Source: Thermococcus sp. Bubb.Bath (lineage in GTDB: Archaea; Methanobacteriota_B; Thermococci; Thermococcales; Thermococcaceae). Taken from it: a stretch of 64,000 bases of DNA. Shown here piece after piece: positions 51,290 through 60,492 of the stretch. Below the pieces are notes generated by a model. That model saw only the letters and a program-made list of their open reading frames with translations, was not told where the DNA came from and did no database searches. The translations under genes and the position numbers were made by a program. The stretch spans positions 1-64,000 of the forward strand of contig NZ_SNUR01000001.1 of NCBI RefSeq assembly GCF_012027595.1. Reading direction: 5' to 3'. Numbering within the stretch: the first letter of the stretch is position 1; every line of letters begins with the position of its first letter.

Positions 51290-51859
51290 ATGAGGCACCT
51301 TGAGTTTGACGGGAGGTACGCCAAGGCAATACTGAGCGGTCGGAAGAGGGCCACGGTCAGGCTCGGAAGGAGGCCTAACCTTGGTGAAGGGGACGAGGTG
51401 GTGATGCACTCCGGTGGTTACGCCATCGGGAGGGCCCTGATTGAGAAGATCGAAAGCAAAACTGTGGGAGAGCTGACGGATGAGGATGCCTTTCTGGACG
51501 GATTTTCAAGCAGGGAGGAGCTCATCAATGGCCTCAAAACACACTACAAGGAAGTTTCGCTGGATTCCCCTGCTCATGTGATACGCTTCAGGCTCGTTGA
51601 GAAGTTTGAAAGGCCTCCGACCTCCTCCGATTATGCGTACGAGGGCAATAACCCACTGGAGATAGCGGAGAAAGCTCTAAAGCACCTCGACCTTTCGGAG
51701 GAGGACAGAAAACTCATCGAGCTCTTCCTCCGTTCCGGGAGTCTCAGAAGGGCCGCCAGGAAGCTCGGTGGGATAAACAAGCGGCACCTCATACGGGAAG
51801 CCCTCAGGAAAGCATACGCGGAGCTGAAAAAGCAGGGCATAATGGGCCCAAGGATTTAG
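51290..51859 (+). CDS. ASCH domain protein with C-terminal helical domain
   Basis: Protein of 189 residues. The N-terminal 110 form an ASCH domain (LEFDGRYAKAILSGRKRATVR, GDEVVMHSGGY), and the last 65 form a helical, HTH-like region (LDLSEEDRKLIELFLRSGSLRRAARKLGG split over two helices). The pair with the upstream ASCH gene suggests a heterodimer or paralogous origin. The stop overlaps the convergent RNase III-like gene by 4 bp. No ribosome site stronger than GGTGAGATT is present. Confidence 0.8.
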   Translation: MRHLEFDGRYAKAILSGRKRATVRLGRRPNLGEGDEVVMHSGGYAIGRALIEKIESKTVGELTDEDAFLDGFSSREELINGLKTHYKEVSLDSPAHVIRFRLVEKFERPPTSSDYAYEGNNPLEIAEKALKHLDLSEEDRKLIELFLRSGSLRRAARKLGGINKRHLIREALRKAYAELKKQGIMGPRI

Positions 51860-52263
51860 AGGCCGAGCCGCTCTTTTATAACTTTGAACAGCTCTCCAAA
51901 GGCCTTTCCAAGGGCCTCTTTGTTCCGGTATGGGTGAAGGACATCATCCGTGAAGTTGTGGGACAGTATCCCAACGGCCTCTTTCACGCTTATCTTACTT
52001 TGAAGCCATGCATAAGCTAGGAGGGCCTCGGCAATGTCACCTTTACCGTGTTTGTCCGTTCTCCGTGGAATTACCTCTCTAAGGCCCGCCATTTCAAGCG
52101 CTATGGCGAAGGCCGCGTTCGGGACCCTTCCCCCCGTGGGCTTCCCAGTGTAACTGCTCAGGGCGAGGGAGTAGATGAAGTTGGCCAGTGAATCGCCGAG
52201 GGTGGCCAGCCCTTTGTCTTTGAAATCCTTTTCGTATGATACCCCTTTAAGTGGGTTCTCCAT
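51856..52263 (-). CDS. RNase III-like family protein, incomplete catalytic set
   Basis: Protein of 135 residues that resembles the RNase III catalytic domain alone: LATLGDSLANFIYSLALS gives D24 of the signature, and KGDIAEALLAYAWL gives D76 and E79. The Glu that comes three residues before LGD in true RNase III is Ala here (LATLGD instead of LEFLGD). There is no dsRNA-binding domain. RNase III is rare in archaea. The ribosome site GGAGGATGCAGAA is strong, and its start lies within the 3' end of the upstream GT-C gene. Confidence 0.75.
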   Translation of the reverse strand: MENPLKGVSYEKDFKDKGLATLGDSLANFIYSLALSSYTGKPTGGRVPNAAFAIALEMAGLREVIPRRTDKHGKGDIAEALLAYAWLQSKISVKEAVGILSHNFTDDVLHPYRNKEALGKAFGELFKVIKERLGL

Positions 52264-53587
52264 TTCTGCATCCTCCTGAAAGGGTTGCGGCGAGGGCCCA
52301 GGTAATCAGAGCAAACAGCAGGAACGTGAAGATTAGGGAGAGCTCGACGAAGGGCCACGTATCGAACACCATTAGAGTGTGGCGGTCTATAAACCTCACC
52401 ATATCCCAGTTGGGTTTCTCAAAGTGGACGTGGAACCAGAAGCTCGTGGGGAACATTAGGGGCCATAGTGTGGCGGGTAATCCCGCGAGTAGCTCAAGGG
52501 CGCGGGTGGACCAGTCCGACGAGACGAGGGCAAGCGCCATGAACGCGAAGAAAGGCAGGGTGTACTGGGTGTTGACGCGCCAGTATGTGAGGAGAAAGGC
52601 CGTGTAAGAGAGGGCCAACGACAGCTCAAGGTTCCGGGTTTTCATGTGGATGAAGAGAACCACTCCGAGGGCCGCCAGCGAGAAGAGCCACCAGTGCTTC
52701 ATGTAGAACATAGTGTCTATTCCCGCCTTGTCGTGCACGTACGTTAAGAGGCTCACCACACCGTTGAGGTTGTATGAGATTGGATACGTGTAACCAGGTT
52801 CCATCCCCTGCATCAGCTTTGGGATTTTCAGGAGAGAGGATGGTCTGAGAAGGAAGGGCGCGAAGGGAACAATGATACCGGCCAGAAATGGCTTTAGGGA
52901 CTTCATGAGGCCTTTCCATCTTCCTCTGAGGAAAGCGTCCCACAGAACGATTATCGCTGGAAAGAGGATAGTGTGCTTGACGGCCAGACTGAAGCCGATG
53001 AGAAAATAGCCGAGCTTTCTGTTTCCGGTTTCGAGGAAGTAGATGCCCAGCAGGAAGGGCAGGACTGCCATTCCGTCGAACATCCCGTATATCGACGAGA
53101 CGTATATCACCATCGGATTGAAGAGGTAGAGGGCCGCGAGGAGAACCCCCGTCCATCCGTTTTTGAGTTTTCTTGAGGCGTATGCGTACAGAACCCCGGC
53201 TATACCTATGTCTGCCGCGATGAAGAGTGATTTAACAGCCACCACCCACGAGCGGGCGATATAGACGTGATACCCGCTGGAGTCCCAGAAATATTTGATG
53301 CTCCCGATTCCCAGAAGGCGGAGAAAGCCCAAGAAGTAGGCGAGAGCCGGACCGTATACGTAGGGCCAGTTATATGGCCACCCCTCCGCCTTCCAGTGGT
53401 CTCCTGAGGCATAGGCATAAAAGTCAAGGGGATGATGGAGCATCGTGTTCCCGAAACCGTAGAACTGGGGGATGTCGCTGCCCGCGGAGAATGGAGCGAG
53501 GTAAGCCCTCACCAGCAGGGCAACTGCGATGACCGCGATGAGGGCATGTACTGGTCTGATGGAACCTTTGAATTTCAACTTGTCCAT
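52247..53587 (-). CDS. GT-C-type membrane protein, likely glycosyltransferase
   Basis: Integral membrane protein of 446 residues with about 11-12 helices. The first external loop has SAGSDIPQFYGFGN, an acidic motif in the place where GT-C enzymes hold a catalytic acid, and later a SSIYGMFDGMAVLPFLLGI segment as in dolichol-linked mannosyltransferases. It would transfer sugar from a lipid carrier at the outer side. No close assignment. It overlaps the RNase III-like gene by 17 bp. Confidence 0.7.
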   Translation of the reverse strand: MDKLKFKGSIRPVHALIAVIAVALLVRAYLAPFSAGSDIPQFYGFGNTMLHHPLDFYAYASGDHWKAEGWPYNWPYVYGPALAYFLGFLRLLGIGSIKYFWDSSGYHVYIARSWVVAVKSLFIAADIGIAGVLYAYASRKLKNGWTGVLLAALYLFNPMVIYVSSIYGMFDGMAVLPFLLGIYFLETGNRKLGYFLIGFSLAVKHTILFPAIIVLWDAFLRGRWKGLMKSLKPFLAGIIVPFAPFLLRPSSLLKIPKLMQGMEPGYTYPISYNLNGVVSLLTYVHDKAGIDTMFYMKHWWLFSLAALGVVLFIHMKTRNLELSLALSYTAFLLTYWRVNTQYTLPFFAFMALALVSSDWSTRALELLAGLPATLWPLMFPTSFWFHVHFEKPNWDMVRFIDRHTLMVFDTWPFVELSLIFTFLLFALITWALAATLSGGCRNGEPT

Positions 53588-53642
53588 GTTTGAAAATGTA
53601 CTCTCAACCTTTAAAAAAATTCCGCCTAATAATAAAAGGGGT

Positions 53643-53930
53643 TTAGGAGCTTATGGCGGTGTTCCAGGCGTCTAGGACTTCCCTCGCCTTGTCAAATATC
53701 TTCTGGGCAGCCTTCTCAAGGGCTTTCTCCGGCATTTCCTCTCCGTCGGTGGTGACCTTGAACCTCGGTTTCCTCGCCATGAGTATGGGATGATCTATGG
53801 AGTAGGCCGCAAACTTGACGTGCTCGTCCCCGTGGAGTGTCTCCACGAGAAGGTTTGCGAACGTGTGATCCTCTCCCTCAAGGTAGAACTCAAGCGTGTT
53901 CCCTTCCCTCTTTATGACCTCAATCTTCAT
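53643..53930 (-). CDS. rpoL: RNA polymerase subunit Rpo11 (RpoL)
   Basis: Subunit L of archaeal RNA polymerase, 95 residues, homologue of eukaryotic Rpb11 and the bacterial alpha N-terminal domain. The motif [20 protein letters not shown] (residues 10-29) is diagnostic. ATG 53930 is chosen because GGTGATAGCG precedes it; it overlaps DUF2067 by 11 bp. The Csl4-DUF2067-rpoL order is conserved in Thermococcales. Confidence 0.95.
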   Translation of the reverse strand: MKIEVIKREGNTLEFYLEGEDHTFANLLVETLHGDEHVKFAAYSIDHPILMARKPRFKVTTDGEEMPEKALEKAAQKIFDKAREVLDAWNTAISS

Positions 53931-54567
53931 CGCTATCACCTTCCTCTCCCTCAAGATGACGTATCAGCATTTCCAGGGCATGCCCCTTGTTCTTGACGAG
54001 TTCGTATTTAAACTTATCCTCCTTCCACTCCGCTATACCCAGGTCCACGAGAAGGTTGAGAACGTCCTCAGGCTCCATTCCAAAGGCCACGGAGACGGGA
54101 AGGACGACCTCTCTTATCTGCCTCGTGGTCTGGAGGGAGATCTCCGAGAGGGCCTCCCCCAGGTTCTTGACGATTTCCACAAGCTCTTCCCACGGAACGG
54201 ACGATACTACCTCGCTCCCGTCTTCCTTCAGCTTCACTGTCTCCCCCATCAGTTCGAGGGTCTTGACGATTATGGGGATTGAGACACTGGTTCCGGCGTC
54301 CCTGAAGAGGTCGTCTGGCGAGTAGTGGTAGAGGCCGCCCTTGTCCGGAGAGAGCTTTGCCCTCACCCTGTTGTGGATCGCCCTTATCTTCCCGATGGCC
54401 TCCCTTATCTCGTCCTTAGTTCCCTGCACGTTTATTTTGATTGAATCCAGTTTGCCGTGGACGTATATGAAAGCTGGTAGGTTCAGCCTCTGGAGCTCTC
54501 TCATGAACTCCTCCTTTTCGCGCTCGTCCCTTACGTGTATAGTTATCACCCGCTTCGCCCGGGCCAT
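53920..54567 (-). CDS. DUF2067 family protein
   Basis: Protein of 215 residues of the archaeal DUF2067 family, near-constant neighbour of the exosome subunit Csl4 and rpoL. It begins [20 protein letters not shown] and ends in an acidic tail ([10 protein letters not shown]). The N-terminal part looks like an RNA-binding alpha/beta fold, and a link to RNA processing is inferred from position only. It starts directly after the csl4 stop. Confidence 0.82.
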   Translation of the reverse strand: MARAKRVITIHVRDEREKEEFMRELQRLNLPAFIYVHGKLDSIKINVQGTKDEIREAIGKIRAIHNRVRAKLSPDKGGLYHYSPDDLFRDAGTSVSIPIIVKTLELMGETVKLKEDGSEVVSSVPWEELVEIVKNLGEALSEISLQTTRQIREVVLPVSVAFGMEPEDVLNLLVDLGIAEWKEDKFKYELVKNKGHALEMLIRHLEGEEGDSDED

Positions 54568-55155
54568 TCAGATCACCAGCTTGCGGTAGAGTGTGGAGAG
54601 CTTCCTCGTTTCAACGTTGCCGCACTTCGGACAGATGAGCTGGTTTCCGCGCCTTATCAGTGGTGTTCTGCAGCGGGAGCAGAGGGCGTAGACCACCCCC
54701 AGGTCTGGGGCCTTGGTTGTGAGCTGGATGGGGCTCTTCTCGTTGGATATGACCCTCGCACGGACGATGTCCCCAATCTTGAACTCCTTGCTCAGATCCT
54801 CGACGAAACCGTTCCTGACCTGAGAGACGTGTATGCCCGCAATCTTGGAGGTGGCTATGTCCCTTCCATTCTTCCCCTCTATTCGTATCAGTTCCACCAG
54901 GGCGTTCTGTCCCCTGACCTCAATGATGCGTCCGAGGACTATGTCTCCGACCTCTGGAAGGGGTGGGACATCCGTAACTGGGTCAACGTGAATCTCCATC
55001 CTCTCCGGGTCTATCCTTACTTTACCCGCCCGCGTGGCTATAAGTTCCCCGTTTTCTTCTTTAACGCCTTCCCCTGGTAGGTATTCCTCGATGACTCCTA
55101 GGTAGTCCCCTGGAAGAACGAGCTGTCCTTCGCTCGCTTTTTTCTTTTCCTCCAT
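54568..55155 (-). CDS. csl4: exosome cap subunit Csl4
   Basis: RNA-binding cap protein of the archaeal exosome, 195 residues: N-terminal domain (LPGDYLGVIEEYLPGEG), an S1 domain (about 70-150) and a C-terminal zinc ribbon with CSRC and CPKC. ATG 55155 follows GGTGAGGGGA; an earlier ATG at 55164 is in frame. First gene of the csl4-DUF2067-rpoL operon. Confidence 0.94.
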   Translation of the reverse strand: MEEKKKASEGQLVLPGDYLGVIEEYLPGEGVKEENGELIATRAGKVRIDPERMEIHVDPVTDVPPLPEVGDIVLGRIIEVRGQNALVELIRIEGKNGRDIATSKIAGIHVSQVRNGFVEDLSKEFKIGDIVRARVISNEKSPIQLTTKAPDLGVVYALCSRCRTPLIRRGNQLICPKCGNVETRKLSTLYRKLVI

Positions 55156-55245
55156 TCCCCTCACCTCTCATTGAATTTTTGACTGGATTTTTTAAGCCTT
55201 TGCACCGCGATAACCTTAAATCCAGTTGAGCACTAAAGTATAACC

Positions 55246-55890
55246 ATGTTTGGTGAGCACGAGCTCAAAACCCAGTTCATAAAAATAGGGGACACTAAAA
55301 TCCACCTCCTTGAGGCTTCCCCGGGTCTGGTTAGATACCGGAGGGAAGACCTTGAAAAGCTGATAAAAATCAAGGATGGGGAGAAGCTCAGCGTTCTTCC
55401 CGCCCCTGCCATTGGCTACGGAGTTAGGCTTCTCATGATAAAGTTGCGTGAACCCCTCATTATCCCCCCGAAGGATTCTCTTCAGGGATTTGTTGACGCG
55501 CCAGTAGAGGTTGAGGTGAGGGTTGGCGGAACCTCCATCGATAGGTTCCAGGTTTCCAGGGAAAAGTACGCCCTCTACGGCACGATAGAGGCCGGTGCCA
55601 TCGCGAGATACCATGTGGGGAGCCTTGAAGTGAACGAACCTTCCATGATGGGGGTTATTAAGATGGTCATATCAAACCCCTCCTCCGAGTGGAAAACCCT
55701 GGAGAAGCTTGTGATGCCGATATGGAACACCACGATGTACTATTCCCCGGAGAGGGCTTACTATCCTCTCATCATCGTCACGCTGAAGAACCACGTTCCT
55801 GAGGTAAACAACACTGGAAGGGCACCAAGAGAGGGGCTCGTTTCAGTTGGGCCCGGCGATGCGCTTCCCAACTTCCTCATGAGGTGGTGA
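55246..55890 (+). CDS. DUF432 family protein, partner of MscS-like channel
   Basis: Soluble protein of 214 residues of the DUF432 family, without clear catalytic motifs. It is mainly beta with a middle segment REPLIIPPKDSLQGFVDAPVE. It is found beside MscS-like channel genes in Thermococcales; here it ends 2 bp before the channel start. Role unknown; a cytosolic regulator of the channel is possible. Confidence 0.75.
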   Translation: MFGEHELKTQFIKIGDTKIHLLEASPGLVRYRREDLEKLIKIKDGEKLSVLPAPAIGYGVRLLMIKLREPLIIPPKDSLQGFVDAPVEVEVRVGGTSIDRFQVSREKYALYGTIEAGAIARYHVGSLEVNEPSMMGVIKMVISNPSSEWKTLEKLVMPIWNTTMYYSPERAYYPLIIVTLKNHVPEVNNTGRAPREGLVSVGPGDALPNFLMRW

Positions 55891-55892
55891 GG

Positions 55893-56993
55893 ATGGATCC
55901 GGTGAACGCGACGAACACGACTGCGGCGATATCGGCGTGGGAGAAACCTCTAGTACTGAGCATAACCCCGAAGGGGATAGTCGAAGCGATAGCTATAATC
56001 ATCGCCGCGTATCTCATAGCCAGATTCATTCGCTATTATCTTCTCAAGCTCTCGAGGGAAACGAACTACGTCTGGATATTCAACGAGGACACCGCTGGAA
56101 CGCTTTACAATATGATAATCTTCGTCGCGTTGGTTTACTCCGTCGGAGCCCTCGGTGTTTCTTTCAAGGTGGGAGGCGTTGAGATAAGCACGCTCTTAAC
56201 CGCTTTACTCATCTTTTACTTCAGCTATCTCTTGGCCAAGAAGTCGAGAGACTACATGGTGATGCGAACCCCGCCGGAGAAGCTCCCGGAGACCCAGGTT
56301 AAGGCAAAGCTGTTCTATTACACTGTAGTTACGATAGCCTTCTTCATAGCCCTCGACATAGCCGGACTCAGCGGCAGGCTGTCAACGGTCATAGCCGCGG
56401 CCGGGATAACCGGTATCGTCCTCGGTTTCGCCTCCCAGACCGTCGTTGCCAACTTCATCTCGGGCGTTTTCATGTACTTCGACAAGCCCCTCAAGATAGG
56501 CGACGCGGTAAGGATAGGCGATTTTGAGGGTATAGTCACCGACATAAGAATACTCTCGACGAGGATCAGGCAGTGGGATGGCACACTCGTGAGGATACCA
56601 AACGAGAAGCTCTTCAACAGTGAAATCATCAACCTCCAGAAGTATCCTGCGAGGAGGGCTGAGATAACCGTCGGGATAGCTTATAAGGAGGACGCCAAGA
56701 AGGCAATCGACATCATCATGAGGGTCCTGGACGAGGAACCTGCAGTTCTGGCCGAACCTGAACCGAGGGTCTACGTGAGCGAACTTGGAAACAGCTCCGT
56801 GAACATGACTATATGGGCGTGGGTTCCCAGCAAGCTCTGGGTCGGCCAGAACCTCCTGCGCTCAAAGTACAGGGTTCTCCGCAAGATCAAGGAGGCCCTC
56901 GATAGGGAGGGCATAGAGATACCCTTCCCGCAGAGGGTTAACTGGTTCGCCGAGCCCCTGAAAATAAAGATCGAAGGGGAACACGAGAGTTGA
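55893..56993 (+). CDS. MscS-family mechanosensitive ion channel
   Basis: Small-conductance mechanosensitive channel of 366 residues with about five N-terminal helices. The pore helix is AAAGITGIVLGFASQTVVANFISG (Gly/Ala-packed; split across 24 positions), followed by the beta domain with DFEGIVTDIRILSTRIR and IPNEKLFNSEI. Releases solutes under hypo-osmotic shock. ATG 55893 is preferred (GGTGGTGAGG) over the earlier 55884. Coupled to the DUF432 gene. Confidence 0.92.
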   Translation: MDPVNATNTTAAISAWEKPLVLSITPKGIVEAIAIIIAAYLIARFIRYYLLKLSRETNYVWIFNEDTAGTLYNMIIFVALVYSVGALGVSFKVGGVEISTLLTALLIFYFSYLLAKKSRDYMVMRTPPEKLPETQVKAKLFYYTVVTIAFFIALDIAGLSGRLSTVIAAAGITGIVLGFASQTVVANFISGVFMYFDKPLKIGDAVRIGDFEGIVTDIRILSTRIRQWDGTLVRIPNEKLFNSEIINLQKYPARRAEITVGIAYKEDAKKAIDIIMRVLDEEPAVLAEPEPRVYVSELGNSSVNMTIWAWVPSKLWVGQNLLRSKYRVLRKIKEALDREGIEIPFPQRVNWFAEPLKIKIEGEHES

Positions 56994-57009
56994 TTCCCCT
57001 GCAAACAGG

Positions 57010-57017
57010 TTTATAAG
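57010..57017 (+). promoter_or_regulatory. TATA box of thrS
   Basis: TTTATAAG lies about 53-60 bp upstream of the thrS start, giving a predicted leader of about 30 nt with GGTGG within it. Confidence 0.5.
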
Positions 57018-57069
57018 CTGGAGGGAAAACTTTTAGTAATTTCCCCCCATGTTAAGGTGGTGGTTAAGG

Positions 57070-58947
57070 ATGAGAATGCTTCTGATACACTCGGACTACC
57101 TCGAATACGAGGTCAAGGACAAAGCCCTGAAGAACCCGGAGCCCATAAGCGACGAGCAGAAGAGGGGCAGGCTGGAAGAGGTTCTGGCGGTTTTCATCAG
57201 CGTCGAGAAGGTTGACGAGAGCAACCCGGATAAAGTCGTTGAGAAAGCAGTTATGGAAATCAAAGACGTTGCCTCACAGGTTAAAGCCGAAAGGATCTTC
57301 GTTTACCCCTTCGCCCACCTCAGCAGTGAGCTTGGCGGGCCCGATGTAGCCCTCAAAATCCTCAGGGAAATCGAGGAGAAGCTTAAGGAGAAGGGCTTCG
57401 AGGTCAAGCGCGCCCCCTTCGGCTACTACAAGGCCTTCAAACTCTCCTGCAAGGGACACCCGCTGGCGGAGCTCAGCAGGACGATAGTTCCGGAGGAAGC
57501 GGTCTCAAAGGAGGAGCGCAATATCGCCCTCGAAAAGGAGGAGGTGCTTAAGAGCTACTGGTACATCCTCACGCCGGAGGGTGAGCTGATTGACGCTGAG
57601 AAGTTCGACTTCACCGGCCACGAGAACCTGAAGAAGTTCGTGAACTACGAGATTCACAAGAACAGGATAGCAGACAAGGAGCCCCCGCACGTCAGGATAA
57701 TGCTTGAACAGGAGCTCGTGGACTACGAACCGGGAAGCGACGGCGGAAACCTCCGCTACTACCCGAAGGGAAGGCTCATCAAGGGCCTCCTTGAGCAGTA
57801 CGTAACCGAGAAGGTCGTTGACTACGGTGCCATGGAGGTCGAGACGCCCATCATGTACGACTTCGAGCACCCAGCGCTTGAGAAGTACCTGAACCGCTTC
57901 CCAGCCAGGCAGTACGTGGTAAAGAGCGGCGACAAGAAGTTCTTCCTCCGCTTCGCGGCATGCTTCGGCCAGTTCCTCATAAAGAAGGACGCCATCATAA
58001 GCTACCGCAACCTCCCGCTCAGGATGTACGAGCTCACGCGCTATTCATTCAGAAGGGAGAAGAGCGGCGAGCTTTCTGGCCTCAGGAGGCTCAGGGCCTT
58101 CACGATGCCGGACATGCACACAGTCGCCCGCGACCTCAAGCAGGCCATGGACGAGTTCAAGAAGCAGTACAAGCTCAGCATGGAGGTCCTCAGGGGAGTT
58201 GGACTAACTCCAGAAGACTACGAGGTTGCCATTCGCTTCACCGAGGACTTCTGGAACGAGAACAGGGACTTCATAGTCGAGCTGGCGAGGATTATAGGAA
58301 AGCCCGTCCTCGTCGAGATGTGGAAGCAGAGGTTCTTCTACTTCATCCTCAAGTTCGAGTTCAACTTCGTTGACAACCTCGACAAAGCTGCAGCCCTCAG
58401 CACCGTTCAGATCGACGTGGAGAACGCCGAGCGCTTCGGCATAACCTACTACGACGAGGAGGGCAAGGAACAGTACCCGTTCATACTCCACTGCTCGCCG
58501 AGCGGTGCGATAGAGCGCGTCATGTACGCGATCCTGGAGAAGCAGGCGAAGCTCCAGGCGAAGGGAATAAAACCGAGCTTCCCGCTCTGGCTCAGCCCGA
58601 TACAGGTTCGCGTTATTCCGGTCAGCGAGGACGTTCTTGACTATGCCTTCTATGTCGCGGGCAAGCTCGAGGGAGCTAGGATAAGGGCGGACGTCGATGA
58701 CACCGGCGACAGGCTCAACAAGAAGATAAGGAAGGCCGAGAAGGAGTGGATACCGTACATCATCGTCGTCGGAAAGAACGAGAAGGAGCAGAACACGGTA
58801 ACCGTCAGGAGGAGGAGCGACGGAAAGCAGGTCGAGACCCAGCTCGAAGACCTCATTAAGGAGATAAGGCAGCAGACCGAGGGATTCCCCTACAAGGGGA
58901 GACCACTGCCCCTGCTCCTCAGCAGGAGGCCGAAGTTCAGAGGGTGA
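57070..58947 (+). CDS. thrS: threonyl-tRNA synthetase, archaeal type
   Basis: Class II synthetase of 625 residues with the archaeal N-terminal editing domain (residues 1-147), which resembles D-aminoacyl-tRNA deacylase and removes mischarged serine; [16 protein letters not shown] is its active-site stretch. The catalytic core has FAACFGQFL (zinc-binding Cys), the motif 2 [21 protein letters not shown], and an anticodon-binding domain at the C-terminus. ATG 57070 gives the same length as Pyrococcus enzymes. It overlaps the convergent DUF257 gene by 11 bp. Confidence 0.95.
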   Translation: MRMLLIHSDYLEYEVKDKALKNPEPISDEQKRGRLEEVLAVFISVEKVDESNPDKVVEKAVMEIKDVASQVKAERIFVYPFAHLSSELGGPDVALKILREIEEKLKEKGFEVKRAPFGYYKAFKLSCKGHPLAELSRTIVPEEAVSKEERNIALEKEEVLKSYWYILTPEGELIDAEKFDFTGHENLKKFVNYEIHKNRIADKEPPHVRIMLEQELVDYEPGSDGGNLRYYPKGRLIKGLLEQYVTEKVVDYGAMEVETPIMYDFEHPALEKYLNRFPARQYVVKSGDKKFFLRFAACFGQFLIKKDAIISYRNLPLRMYELTRYSFRREKSGELSGLRRLRAFTMPDMHTVARDLKQAMDEFKKQYKLSMEVLRGVGLTPEDYEVAIRFTEDFWNENRDFIVELARIIGKPVLVEMWKQRFFYFILKFEFNFVDNLDKAAALSTVQIDVENAERFGITYYDEEGKEQYPFILHCSPSGAIERVMYAILEKQAKLQAKGIKPSFPLWLSPIQVRVIPVSEDVLDYAFYVAGKLEGARIRADVDDTGDRLNKKIRKAEKEWIPYIIVVGKNEKEQNTVTVRRRSDGKQVETQLEDLIKEIRQQTEGFPYKGRPLPLLLSRRPKFRG

Positions 58948-59710
58948 GCCTTTCACCGTTTTTCTTTCCTTCCTCTTCGAGAATCCGCTTTATCCTGAAG
59001 CGCTCCCTTCCATGTTTTCCGGTTTTCTTCAGTATAAACTCTGAAGGTTTAAAGTTTGGGATAGGGGCCTTGAGGAGGTAGAGGTGCTCTTCGATGTTCC
59101 CCTTTCCTAGGAATATTCTTGAGAGGAAGACGTAGTCGCTGAGTTCGACCGCCCATGCGGTGAAGCTCCGAGAAACTGTGTCTTTGTTGAGTGTGACGAC
59201 CATTGAACTCCTGCTGTTTATGGATGAATACTGGGCTATGATCTGGCTCATCAACTTTGTCGTCGGTTCTTCACCCGCAAACTGCACGACACCGTGGAGG
59301 GGATATACAAGTCGGAGTAGCCCCTTGTTTTCTATCTTGGGAAGGATGTGCTCAGTGTAGATACGCCATATCTTGGGGTTGAGTGTTTCTGGGTCAACTT
59401 GATCCAGATAGAACAGGTTCTTTGCCGTCTCTTGGAGGTGGTAGCGGGAGCCGAAGATATCTATTATGAAAAGGAGGTCGTCTTCCATGGCCTTCTGGAC
59501 GTCCAGTCCCATTAGTTTTAAATCTCTGAAGAGATGCCCTGCAGGCTTGGTGTAGCTTGTTATCACCGCCGCGTTCCCACTTTCAACCATCTCCTTTACC
59601 ATGAGGAGGGGAAGCTCCCAGCTAGTTGAGTATGTCTCGTAGATGAAAGCCACCGTCGTTCCGGGGAGGATGCTCTCAAAGAGCCCACCGAGGGCATCGC
59701 CGCTGCCCAT
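58937..59710 (-). CDS. DUF257 family KaiC-like protein without Walker A
   Basis: Protein of 257 residues of DUF257, a Thermococcales family with a RecA/KaiC-like fold. The P-loop position reads [21 protein letters not shown], in which the GxxxxGK[ST] lysine is lost, so ATP binding is not expected. The C-terminal part is basic. No function known. The other KaiC-like gene in the window (47918) keeps its Walker motifs, so the two are easy to contrast. Confidence 0.72.
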   Translation of the reverse strand: MGSGDALGGLFESILPGTTVAFIYETYSTSWELPLLMVKEMVESGNAAVITSYTKPAGHLFRDLKLMGLDVQKAMEDDLLFIIDIFGSRYHLQETAKNLFYLDQVDPETLNPKIWRIYTEHILPKIENKGLLRLVYPLHGVVQFAGEEPTTKLMSQIIAQYSSINSRSSMVVTLNKDTVSRSFTAWAVELSDYVFLSRIFLGKGNIEEHLYLLKAPIPNFKPSEFILKKTGKHGRERFRIKRILEEEGKKNGERLTL

Positions 59711-59829
59711 GTTATCACATTGTTATATGTGCTGATGTTCCCTATAAGCTTTTTCAGGGAAGACCAACACGTGGGGTTTCAAAATATCTCAAGACTGCCA
59801 GAAAATTAGAGGAGGATTGAAAAATTCCC

Positions 59830-60447
59830 TCATGCCATGAGCATGTTCTCGATTATCCTAACGGCCTCGGCTATCCTTTTCTCCGGCCTCTCCTCGTTCC
59901 TGGGAATCTCCAGGTTTATCACGAGCCTCTCGTCGCTCTGGTCTTCGAGGTCGTACACCTCAAGCTCCTCGACCTCGACGTCGCCGAAGATGCTCTCTAT
60001 TTCAGGGCTGAGTATCTTCCTGTCGTTTCCGTATACTTCGAGCCGAACGGTGTTGTCGGAAGTGGAAACTACGACTGCCATCTCGTAGTCGCCGATGCGC
60101 TTGGTGAAACGGAGGGCGCTTCCGTAACCCACAACGTCCTCGCGGAAGCCCATCTGGAGCATTGCACTCCTTATTGAGTCTGCTTTGGCCTTTATACGTC
60201 CCATTATCCTCTCACGGAGTTTGGAACTCTCCTCAAGGGCCTTCTTTATGCCCTCTCCCGCCTTCTCAACGGGGCCCTCCCATATGCCGATGATCTTTAT
60301 ACCTGAGGAAGTTGGCCTGAATTCGAGCCTTAGGGAGCCCGCATCGATGTTCTTCACATCTTCCAGCCTTAGCTCGCTTAGTGTCATTATTTCGAGCTCG
60401 ATGCGGGCTGTGTCGCCAAAGGCCCTTCCCTTAAACTTCACTCCCAT
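59830..60447 (-). CDS. conserved protein of unknown function
   Basis: Protein of 205 residues with a predicted alpha/beta makeup and no family I recognise. Polar and acidic, with the C-terminal end EERPEKRIAEAVRIIENMLMA. ATG 60447 is chosen (GGACGTGGTG upstream); 60465 is in frame. It is 45 bp downstream in the same direction as the MATE gene. Cytosolic. Confidence 0.65.
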   Translation of the reverse strand: MGVKFKGRAFGDTARIELEIMTLSELRLEDVKNIDAGSLRLEFRPTSSGIKIIGIWEGPVEKAGEGIKKALEESSKLRERIMGRIKAKADSIRSAMLQMGFREDVVGYGSALRFTKRIGDYEMAVVVSTSDNTVRLEVYGNDRKILSPEIESIFGDVEVEELEVYDLEDQSDERLVINLEIPRNEERPEKRIAEAVRIIENMLMA

Positions 60448-60492
60448 CACCACGTCCCCCCTCATGTGGGCGGTTTAAAAACCTTCCTCCGG

